Source of the DNA: JANSWO01 sp964351875 | GTDB lineage: Bacteria > Pseudomonadota > Gammaproteobacteria > Pseudomonadales > Azotimanducaceae | Assembly (NCBI GenBank): GCA_964351875.1 | Contig: CAYGQC010000126.1 | Span: 1-11,868, forward strand | Reading direction: 5' to 3' | DNA length: 11,868 nt | Shown here: positions 6,161 to 11,868 of the stretch, piece after piece | Layout: the number at the start of each line of letters is the position of its first letter | Position numbering within the stretch: the first letter of the stretch is position 1 | Position numbers and translations under genes: made by a program | The notes under the pieces: generated by a model | The model's database searches: none | Told to the model about the DNA's origin: nothing | What the model saw: the letters and a program-made list of their open reading frames with translations, nothing else

Positions 6161-7642
6161 TTGACCGACTCACTATCCACATCCAGCATTGTTCTCGCCA
6201 CGCTCATTGTCTACAAGCTTGTGCTTATCGGCATTGGCGTGTGGGCATCACGACGTAACAGCGACGAAACCGATTTTTTCCTCGGTGGCCGAGGCCTGGG
6301 ACCGTTTGTCGCGGGCCTGTCGTACGCCGCCAGCACGTCGTCCGCCTGGGTGCTGCTCGGTTTCTCCGGTTTTGTCTACGCGATCGGCGTATCGGCGCTC
6401 TGGATGGTGCCTGGCATCTGGGCGGGTTACGCCGTGGTCTGGCTGTATTTTGGGCCAAAGCTCCGCGACGAGTCGGAGCGGCTGAATCAGCTTACGCCGA
6501 CGGATTTTCTGCTTGCTGATGCGAGTGGTCGTTTGCGTCGCCTCGCCGCGATAGTCGCCGCGGTTCTTATCCTGCTTTGTTTTGTCTTCTACATCGCCGC
6601 TCAATTTGATGCGGCGGGCAAAGCGCTGGCGGAACACTTTGCGCTCAACGTTCCCCAGGCGATTGTTCTCGGCGCCGCAATTGTGCTCGTCTACTCGCTG
6701 CTTGGTGGTTACTGGGCGGTGTCCGTTACCGACACGTTGCAGGCCGTCATTATGCTGCTCATCTCCCTGGGAGTGCCGTTCGCTGCTGTCGTTGCTGCGG
6801 GTGGCCCGAGTCAGATTTTTGAGACGCTCGGACAGACGATGTCGCCGGACTACCTGTCTCTGACCGGTGGGCACATGCCGCTGCTCTTCATTGGCTTTGT
6901 TGTTGGCACGATCGGTACGTCACTGGGCACGCTTGGCCAGCCGCAGTTACTCAGCCGGCTAATGGCGGTTCGGGGCGATAAAGAGCGCCGCCAGGGATTT
7001 CTGATTGCGATGACCTGGGGTGTGCTCGTCTACATCGGTATGGTCATGCTGGCGCTGGCAGGGCGCGCGCTTACGCCGGATCTAGCATCCGGTGAGGTCT
7101 TGTTCTACCAGGCAGCGAGTGACTATCTGCCGCCGGTCCTCGCCGGGCTGGTGATTGCCGCGACACTGTCAGCGGTGATGTCGACGGTCGATTCGATTCT
7201 GCTTGCCGCCTCTGCTGCGGTTGCCCATGACATGGGCGTTAATGATCGCTTTCCCGGCCGACAGCTACTCGCCTCGCGTCTGGTGATGTTCGCGATAGCG
7301 GTGTTTGCGGTGCTTTTGACACTGAGCCTTCCGGACACGATCTTCAATCGAGTGCTTTTTGCCTGGTCGGCGCTGGGCGCCGCGTTTGGACCGATTGTCT
7401 TCTGGCGAGTGCTGGGTCGGGTGGTATCTGCCCGGGCTGCACTGGCCTGCATGCTGGCAGGCTTCGTAACAACCGTTGTGTTCTATCTGCTCGGCGCTGC
7501 GCCTCTCAGCGACAACCTGCTATCCGCATTAGCGCACCTGCCAGGGGACCCGTTTGAGCGTGCGTTCCCATGGGTGCCGGCGCTGCTTGCCTTGGTGCTG
7601 CTCGGCCCGAGAAAGTCTTCGCCGTTGCTGCGCACCCCATGA
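6161..7642 (+). CDS. sodium:solute symporter (SSS family, PutP-like)
   Basis: About 493 residues, the usual size for PutP-like symporters, with about 12-13 hydrophobic segments. The first helix is followed by SDETDFFLGGRGLGPF, the family's typical early loop, then a segment with SYAASTSSAWVLLGFSG corresponding to the sodium/substrate-binding helix. A later segment reads AVMSTVDSILLAASAAVAHD, where the Ser-Thr pair matches the second sodium-coordinating helix of PutP. The protein imports a small organic solute with sodium; PutP carries proline, but paralogues vary, so the substrate is left open. The TTG at 6161 has AGGA (6152-6155) five bases upstream and begins MTDSLSTSSIVLATL. An ATG at 6110 would add 17 unusual residues and overlap the likely -10 box. 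It diverges from the crotonase operon. Confidence 0.92.
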   Translation: MTDSLSTSSIVLATLIVYKLVLIGIGVWASRRNSDETDFFLGGRGLGPFVAGLSYAASTSSAWVLLGFSGFVYAIGVSALWMVPGIWAGYAVVWLYFGPKLRDESERLNQLTPTDFLLADASGRLRRLAAIVAAVLILLCFVFYIAAQFDAAGKALAEHFALNVPQAIVLGAAIVLVYSLLGGYWAVSVTDTLQAVIMLLISLGVPFAAVVAAGGPSQIFETLGQTMSPDYLSLTGGHMPLLFIGFVVGTIGTSLGTLGQPQLLSRLMAVRGDKERRQGFLIAMTWGVLVYIGMVMLALAGRALTPDLASGEVLFYQAASDYLPPVLAGLVIAATLSAVMSTVDSILLAASAAVAHDMGVNDRFPGRQLLASRLVMFAIAVFAVLLTLSLPDTIFNRVLFAWSALGAAFGPIVFWRVLGRVVSARAALACMLAGFVTTVVFYLLGAAPLSDNLLSALAHLPGDPFERAFPWVPALLALVLLGPRKSSPLLRTP

Positions 7643-7673
7643 TGGGTCTGCTGTAATCGAAGCCGGATATGTC

Positions 7674-7694
7674 TGGCCGAACGGCCGTGTTTTT
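7674..7694 (+). terminator. possible weak terminator after the symporter
   Basis: A short stem GGCC/GGCC (7675-7678 with 7683-7686, loop GAAC), extendable by one T-G pair, followed by TG and five T. The stem is short, so termination is uncertain. Read-through into the lipoprotein gene is possible. Confidence 0.3.
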
Positions 7695-7730
7695 CGTAGG
7701 CTTTCGGCAACCCCCAACAGGCACACAAGC

Positions 7731-8630
7731 ATGCTGTTTCGAACGTATTCCCGACTTCTGATTTCTCTATCACTGCTCGCCCTTGTCGCCGGCTGCAACT
7801 CGGCTGATGTCGATGCCACGCCGGACCAGCAAGCGATGGACTCTGCGCGCCTTGCCGGAATCCTCGCGGCGCAACCGGAGGAGGTTCAGGCGCGTTATCA
7901 ATACCGCCATCCACAGGCAACACTCGAGTACTTTGGTATCGAGCCTGGCATGACCGTTGTCGAAGCCCTCCCAGGTGGCGGCTGGTACAGCAAGCTGTTG
8001 GTGTCCTATCTGGGCAGTGAAGGAGAATTGACAGGCGTTAACTATCCGCTCGATCTTTGGCCAAACTTCCCGTTCGGCACAGAGGAAATGGTCGCTCGAA
8101 TGGCGACCTGGCCTACGGATTGGCCAGCGGGCGCGCAGGAATGGCGCGGTGATGACAGCGCCGAAGTATCAGCTTATCTGTTCGGGGCAATACCCGAATC
8201 GGCAGCCGGAACGGCTGATGCCGTGTTGTTCGTCAGAGCCTTACACAACCTTGCCCGATTCAGCGACAAGCGAGATTTCCTCGGTGAGGCGCTCGGTACG
8301 GCCTACAGTGCTTTGAAGCCCGGCGGAATCCTTGGCGTGGTTCAGCACCAGGCACCCGAATCCATGACTGACGAGTGGGCAAACGGCTCTCGCGGTTACC
8401 TGAAGAAGTCATTTGTCATCGCGCAGATTGAAGCGGCAGGGTTTGAGTATCTGGGNNNNNNNNNNGGCTCAACGAATATCAATGCCAATCCCAAAGACGT
8501 TCCTGGTGCGGACGATATCGTTTGGCGTCTGCCGCCGTCGTTGGGAGTTGAAGACGATGCTCAGAAAGCAGCCAACCTCGCCATCGGTGAGTCGAATCGG
8601 ATGACGCTGAAGTTTCGCAAGCCAGCCTGA
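7731..8630 (+). CDS. methyltransferase-like lipoprotein, interrupted by an assembly gap
   Basis: About 299 residues as assembled. The N-terminus is a lipoprotein signal: MLFR, a hydrophobic run, then the lipobox LVAGC with Cys22. The rest matches extracytoplasmic 'predicted methyltransferase' proteins. YRHPQATLEYFGIEPGMTVVEALPGGGWYSKLL (positions 58-90) corresponds to the SAM-binding segment, but with EALPGGGW where cytoplasmic enzymes have DxGxGxG. It is followed by VLFVRALHNLARF, a LKPGGILGVVQH strand and an ending NINANPKDVPG...IVWRLPP. The frame continues across ten N (8456-8465). ATG 7731 has AGG nine bases upstream and gives the lipoprotein signal directly; the frame is open further upstream, but that part looks non-coding. 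Predicted site is the outer face of a membrane. The reaction is unknown. Confidence 0.85.
   Translation: MLFRTYSRLLISLSLLALVAGCNSADVDATPDQQAMDSARLAGILAAQPEEVQARYQYRHPQATLEYFGIEPGMTVVEALPGGGWYSKLLVSYLGSEGELTGVNYPLDLWPNFPFGTEEMVARMATWPTDWPAGAQEWRGDDSAEVSAYLFGAIPESAAGTADAVLFVRALHNLARFSDKRDFLGEALGTAYSALKPGGILGVVQHQAPESMTDEWANGSRGYLKKSFVIAQIEAAGFEYLXXXXGSTNINANPKDVPGADDIVWRLPPSLGVEDDAQKAANLAIGESNRMTLKFRKPA
8456..8465. other. assembly gap (run of ten N)
   Basis: Exactly ten undetermined bases lie inside the methyltransferase-like lipoprotein gene. The left flank ends ctggg and the right begins ggctcaacg. Ten N is a common placeholder for a join of unknown size, so the real spacing may differ. Confidence 0.97.
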
Positions 8631-8645
8631 GCCCTTTGAGATAGT

Positions 8646-8670
8646 CCGAGCGCTCCTCTAGGGTGCTCGG
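8646..8670 (+). other. stem-loop after the methyltransferase-like lipoprotein gene
   Basis: A near-perfect inverted repeat beginning 16 bases after the stop. CCGAGCGCTC pairs with GGGTGCTCGG over ten positions (two G-T wobbles), with loop CTCTA. No T-run follows (CTAAGGG), so it is not a classical intrinsic terminator. It could protect the 3' end of the mRNA, act as a weak or factor-assisted terminator, or be a dispersed palindromic element. Confidence 0.5.
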
Positions 8671-8751
8671 CTAAGGGATGCAACACGGATCACGGTGAGC
8701 TGCGCGAAACTGGCGTAGCGTTCACTTACCCTTGCTTGTGGTTTATTCCTC

Positions 8752-9849
8752 ATGTCGGAAGTGCTGGCCTCCATAGAGATGAGTGCCGATTGGCTCGGCG
8801 CTTTGCTGGGCCTGATCCTGCACATCGCTGTCATTATCGCTGTGCTGGCCTGGCACGTAGTTGAACGCCGCCGGGTTTGGCCCCACTCCACCTTTAGTTG
8901 GGTCGCAGTTAAGCTGGCCACACCGGTACTGATAGTCGGTCTGGTTTTCCTGATTCTGAGTATCTTCAACACGGATGGCATGGAAGGGCTGGCCGTGTTC
9001 TACGGCGGCATTCTGGTCGCGTTGGTACTCGCACCGATTCTCCTTGTTGGCCTTGCTCGTGTTCTTAACCTTGACGTCGTAGCGAGCGCTATCGCGGTCT
9101 TCTCCACGCTTTTTACGCTCAGTGTGCTTTGGTTTTCCGGTAACGGTGTGGTCAACCAATGGGGGTCGTTGACTCGTGTCCAAAGCGAAGAGCGCGCGGA
9201 GTACCTAGCCATGAAGATCGCGGCGGAGCACGCGGACTCAGCCGACGGAATCGTAAGCCTTCGCAGCAAGGAAGCGTTTGCATTGCCTGATCAGAAGCGG
9301 CTGATCCATCTCGCGTTTGACGTAGACCCAGACTATCGACTGCACACTATCGACGTGCGCACCCCAAATGAGCGTTCGCCTACCATAATGCCGAATTGGA
9401 GTAGCACGCTCGGAAGTTGCGTTGAGCCTGGTGTCTTCCATATGGCGAGTGTGCTGGATACTGGGGAAGAATTTGATATCCGCTTGCGCTGGCACCGGGG
9501 TGACCCCGCGAGCATGGTGGAGTTTGTCGGGGAGTATCGTTTTCCCCGATCTGATCGAGCGGGGATGCCGATCTTTGCCGCCAGCCTCGCTAGCACTCGT
9601 CTGACAATGCCAATGCCGATTCTCTCCGGTTGGGTGCACTTCGAGCGCGACGATGGGAGCGCGTACACAGGGGAAGCATTGTTACCGCCGTCGAGCGAGC
9701 GATTGCTCGGTATGCACCCGTCTGCACGTTGTCTGCCCGTAAGTCTTGAGCTGTCAGAGCAGCCGTCGGCAATCGATGTCGAACTGTATGCGGAAGCCGC
9801 GTATGAAAGACAGCGCGTCCGGATCCCGTTGCTGCGAAAGGATCCGTGA
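8752..9849 (+). CDS. hypothetical membrane protein, four N-terminal helices and a large C-terminal domain
   Basis: I do not recognise this 365-residue protein. Hydrophobic segments lie at about 15-35, 52-73, 80-102 and 108-129. The remaining ~235 residues are polar and strand-like, with repeated patterns such as EFDIRLRWHRGD, EFVGEYRFPRSD and SGWVHFERDDGS that suggest a beta-sandwich. The C-terminal domain has two Cys, in GSCVEPGVF and SARCLPVSL. With an even number of helices it would lie on the same side as the N-terminus. ATG 8752 has no clear Shine-Dalgarno; an in-frame ATG nine codons later is an alternative. The 121 bases before it hold the stem-loop and no convincing promoter. The gene stands apart from its neighbours and may be transcribed alone. 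The coding call is good; the function is unknown. Confidence 0.75.
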   Translation: MSEVLASIEMSADWLGALLGLILHIAVIIAVLAWHVVERRRVWPHSTFSWVAVKLATPVLIVGLVFLILSIFNTDGMEGLAVFYGGILVALVLAPILLVGLARVLNLDVVASAIAVFSTLFTLSVLWFSGNGVVNQWGSLTRVQSEERAEYLAMKIAAEHADSADGIVSLRSKEAFALPDQKRLIHLAFDVDPDYRLHTIDVRTPNERSPTIMPNWSSTLGSCVEPGVFHMASVLDTGEEFDIRLRWHRGDPASMVEFVGEYRFPRSDRAGMPIFAASLASTRLTMPMPILSGWVHFERDDGSAYTGEALLPPSSERLLGMHPSARCLPVSLELSEQPSAIDVELYAEAAYERQRVRIPLLRKDP

Positions 9850-9963
9850 AGGTTCTGGGATCAAGGACTTTCCTCCATTTTACAATCGTTGATTGCGCAG
9901 TCACCGACAGAGCGTCAAAGTCGGAGTTCTGCCCGTTCGGGCGAGGACTAACCTGGGTATCTC

Positions 9964-10503
9964 ATGGACCTACTGAACACGATCCTTCAGGCTGGCGGCG
10001 GCGACGCGGTTAAGCAACTATCCAAACAGTTCAATCTGGGCGAGGGGCAGATTGCCGATGTACTCGGTCAGGTTGTACCCGCACTCGGTGGTGGCATGCA
10101 GCGCAATGCCCAGCAAAGCGGTGGCCTGGATTCGCTTCTCGGAGCCCTGCAGAAGGGTAACCATGCCGATTACCTGGACAACCCGTCAAAGCTCGCTGAC
10201 AGCCAGGCTCAGTCTGACGGCAAAGGCATTCTCGGCCATCTGTTGGGCAGCAAGGACGTGAGTCGCGCGCTGGCCGGAAAGGCGGCAGCTAACACTGGTG
10301 TTAGCGATAGCCTCATCAAGCAGATGCTGCCGATGGTCGCCAGCCTCGCGATGGGCGCGGTCGGCAAGCAGCAGCAGGCAGCGCCCGAGGCGTCGAGTTC
10401 CGGTGGTCTCGGTGCTCTGCTCGGCAATATGATCGATGCGGACAAGGATGGTTCAGCCATGGATGATCTGCTTGGCATGGCAGGCAAACTGTTCGGACGC
10501 TAG
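9964..10503 (+). CDS. DUF937 family protein
   Basis: 179 residues, rich in Gly, Ala, Leu and Gln, with no signal peptide or membrane helix. The N-terminal half (LLNTILQAGGGDAVKQLSKQ, then GQIADVLGQVVPALGGGMQRN) and the central GILGHLLGSKDVSRALAGKA...LIKQMLPMVASLAMGAV match DUF937 proteins, whose role is not established. After a QQQ/Ser-rich linker the tail GGLGALLGNMIDADKDGSAMDDLLGMAGKLFG contains a calcium-loop-like DADKDGSAMDD (158-168). ATG 9964 is preceded by a weak GGGT at spacer five. The 114 bases upstream contain a small hairpin (GCCC/GGGC, 9931-9942) and a TACAAT (9881) without a fitting -35. A strong terminator follows 47 bases after the stop. Confidence 0.88.
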   Translation: MDLLNTILQAGGGDAVKQLSKQFNLGEGQIADVLGQVVPALGGGMQRNAQQSGGLDSLLGALQKGNHADYLDNPSKLADSQAQSDGKGILGHLLGSKDVSRALAGKAAANTGVSDSLIKQMLPMVASLAMGAVGKQQQAAPEASSSGGLGALLGNMIDADKDGSAMDDLLGMAGKLFGR

Positions 10504-10550
10504 AGCGTAACGCTGTCTGTCCTGATCGCAGGGCAATCCGCGTAGCGAAC

Positions 10551-10584
10551 GAAAACCCTGGTAATCCCGGGGTTTTCTGTTTTT
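10551..10584 (+). terminator. intrinsic terminator of the DUF937 gene
   Basis: GAAAACCCTGG (10551-10561) pairs with CCGGGGTTTTC (10567-10577) over eleven positions with one T-G wobble. The loop is TAATC, followed by TG and five T (10580-10584). This is a textbook Rho-independent terminator on the plus strand. Read on the minus strand it has no T-run, so it is one-directional. Confidence 0.92.
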
Positions 10585-10601
10585 GGTCAGTCAGTTTTGT
10601 G

Positions 10602-10623
10602 ACCTCTCGTTTTGAACCTCTCG
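10602..10623. repeat. short direct repeat between the DUF937 and repeat/HhH genes
   Basis: ACCTCTCG occurs at 10602-10609 and 10616-10623, a 14-base period, and a partial ACCTCT follows at about 10644. It lies in the 115-base gap after the DUF937 terminator, downstream of both flanking genes, so an operator role is unlikely. It may be chance. Confidence 0.35.
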
Positions 10624-10699
10624 AAAGCTATCTGTGCTGTGTCACCTCTGAGCTCCCGGACGTGCGGTTTCCGCGCCGGTTGCTTGGACAGTCAATCCG

Positions 10700-11868
10700 C
10701 TACTCCGGCGCCCTCACCGCTGATGGCGAGTTCTTCAGATCGCCAGCTTGAGTGACCCAGTTGTCCCGGGCGATCCGTCCGGTGAAGACTTCCAGTTGAG
10801 CATCGACGAACTCAACGTCGGCGTCAGACCATGATGCGATCTGCCAGAAGTAGTACACGCCATTCTTGTGCAAGAGCTTTTCCAGCTTTGGGCCAATACC
10901 TGAGATCAGCTTGAGATCGTCCGGATTCCCGTATTCGGCATGGGTCAGCAAGCGCGGGCCGCTTGTCGGCACTGCTGGCGCGGAAAGGGTATTTGCGTCG
11001 AGTTTTGCCACGACGGATTTGAGGCTTTCCTCCAGCGACGCAAGCCTGGTGTTTACCGAGCCCAAGTCCATTCTCGGCAGCGCGCCGGGAATGCGTGCCA
11101 AGCCGCGCTCCAGGTCTGCGAGGCGCTGACTCAACGGCGCTAGGTCCGGCGCGGCGTGGGTTTCTATCGTCGGGATGGATCGCAGAGCGGATTCGACAGC
11201 CTCAAGCCGCGAATGCACTGGGGCAAGGTCGAGGGGCTCTGGCATTTGCGGCGCGGGAATCGCTCGTATCGTCGTTTCTAGATCACTTAGCCGGTCTGCA
11301 ACGGGAGCAAGGTCTACAGCTTCGGGCGTGTGTATCGCGTGGATTACGGCTTCCAGACTGCCGAGCCTTTCGGTGATCGGCGCCAGATCTGTTGGCTGCG
11401 GAATCGGCAGGCTCATCAAGGCGGCTTCGAATGCGGCCAGCTTGCTCTCTACTCCAGACAGGTCAGTGGCCTCGGGTTTCGGGATTTCTGACACGGATTG
11501 CGCCACGGTATCGATTCGGTTGGTGAGTGGGGAGAAGTCAGGCTCTACGGGAGCAGGCAGGCTGTCGATCCTGGCCTCAAGCGCGGCGAGCTTTGATTCG
11601 ACGCCTGATAGGTCGGTCCTCGGGAAATCCGGTGTCGGTATGGCGGCAATTTGAGTCTTCAGCGTACTTGAGACGGACCCGTCGAGGCCGTCGAGCCGGG
11701 TCCAAAGGCGATCCCAACCGCGGTTGCTGCTGTCCAGACTGCGCGAGAGAGAGTGATAGGAGTCGGTGACGTCGATGAGCCGTCGCCGAGCCCACCAGTG
11801 TCCGAGGAGAAACGCGACCACTGCGGTCAGCAGAAACAGCAGGGTGTACTTGGCGAGCAGGTAACTCA
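10700..11868 (-). CDS. membrane-anchored protein with ~25-residue repeats and a C-terminal helix-hairpin-helix domain
   Basis: The frame is open to the window edge. The last two bases read TG on the minus strand and are followed by codons for SYLLAKYTLLFLLTAVVAFLLGHWWARRR, so the start codon (probably ATG) lacks only its first base. The full protein would be about 389 residues. A single membrane helix (about 4-24) with a following Arg cluster fits an inner-membrane anchor with the rest in the cytoplasm. Residues about 86-292 hold eight degenerate repeats. Residues 315-375 (NPDDLKLISGIGPKLEKLL, then QIASWSDADVEFVDAQL) form a helix-hairpin-helix domain with the GIGPK hairpin. The same domain type occurs at the ends of some NADH dehydrogenase-associated and ribosomal-protein-like proteins. 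Partner unknown. It converges on the DUF937 gene. Confidence 0.82.
   Translation of the reverse strand, partial: SYLLAKYTLLFLLTAVVAFLLGHWWARRRLIDVTDSYHSLSRSLDSSNRGWDRLWTRLDGLDGSVSSTLKTQIAAIPTPDFPRTDLSGVESKLAALEARIDSLPAPVEPDFSPLTNRIDTVAQSVSEIPKPEATDLSGVESKLAAFEAALMSLPIPQPTDLAPITERLGSLEAVIHAIHTPEAVDLAPVADRLSDLETTIRAIPAPQMPEPLDLAPVHSRLEAVESALRSIPTIETHAAPDLAPLSQRLADLERGLARIPGALPRMDLGSVNTRLASLEESLKSVVAKLDANTLSAPAVPTSGPRLLTHAEYGNPDDLKLISGIGPKLEKLLHKNGVYYFWQIASWSDADVEFVDAQLEVFTGRIARDNWVTQAGDLKNSPSAVRAPE
10994..11614 (-). repeat. eight tandem protein repeats of about 25 residues
   Basis: Unit pattern: D-L-(A/S)-P/G-(V/L)-x-x-R/K-L-x-x-L/F-E-x-x-(I/L)-x-x-(I/L)-P-x-P. Each unit is an amphipathic helix of 16-18 residues ended by a Pro-rich linker. 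Unit starts in the full protein lie at residues 86, 111, 136, 161, 186, 214, 242 and 268, so the first four steps are exactly 25 residues. Codons differ between units (for example the two DLSGVESKLAA units), so the duplication is old or under protein-level selection. Confidence 0.8.

Noticed and set aside
6076..6207. Longer N-terminus for the crotonase from ATG 6207
   Set aside because: The added residues do not resemble the family and would overlap the symporter's likely promoter and start. ATG 6075 or 6090 fits the usual length.
6248..6874. Open frame of 208 codons on the minus strand
   Set aside because: It is antisense to the symporter gene, with low-complexity Arg/Gln/Asn-rich product. 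A shadow frame.
7634..7645. CCCA/TGGG hairpin at the end of the symporter gene
   Set aside because: Only four pairs with a three-base loop over the stop codon. Too weak to be a functional element.
9853..9886. Promoter for the DUF937 gene using TACAAT at 9881-9886
   Set aside because: The -10-like box is good, but no -35-like hexamer lies at 16-18 bases, so the call is not supported.
9931..9942. GCCC/GGGC hairpin upstream of the DUF937 gene as a riboswitch or regulator
   Set aside because: Only four pairs around a four-base loop and no larger fold around it. Expected by chance at this base composition.

Overview
The window looks like a piece of a moderately GC-rich (by eye) chromosome from a proteobacterium, most likely a gammaproteobacterium. 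This rests on TRAP-transporter, DoxX, START, PutP-type symporter and DUF937 genes, dense ATGA-overlapped gene pairs and frequent GTG/TTG starts. The genus cannot be fixed from the sequence. A run of exactly ten N inside one gene points to a draft or metagenome assembly. I see no tRNA, rRNA, CRISPR array, insertion sequence or phage gene.

Layout. (1) Plus strand, 1-2250: the 3' end of a TRAP transporter large permease (DctM type), then an AhpD/CMD-like protein overlapping it by ATGA, a DoxX-like membrane protein with a strong Shine-Dalgarno, and a secreted START-domain protein one base further on. (2) Minus strand, about 6075 down to 2224: a four-gene operon of a crotonase-fold protein, an unusual two-part alpha/beta hydrolase (ATGA overlap), an APH-family small-molecule kinase and a SAM-dependent methyltransferase. 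Its last gene runs 27 bases into the START gene from the other side. (3) Plus strand, about 6161-10503: a sodium:solute symporter diverging from the crotonase gene, a methyltransferase-like lipoprotein interrupted by the N run, an unrecognised four-helix membrane protein, and a DUF937 protein closed by a clear intrinsic terminator. (4) Minus strand, 10700 to the window end: a membrane-anchored protein with eight repeats of about 25 residues and a C-terminal helix-hairpin-helix domain. Its start codon lacks only its first base, which lies just outside the window.

How the genes fit together. Group 1 suggests uptake of an organic acid plus redox and lipid-related envelope functions, but the substrate is not visible. 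In group 2 the crotonase lacks both canonical catalytic glutamates. The alpha/beta hydrolase has His where the nucleophile should be and carries a degenerate second hydrolase-like half. Next to them are a kinase with intact motifs and a methyltransferase, so this is the best candidate for an uncharacterised pathway. The other noteworthy items are the SAM-methyltransferase-like lipoprotein, predicted to lie outside the cytoplasm where SAM is not expected, and the repeat/HhH membrane protein. The remaining genes look like ordinary members of known families.
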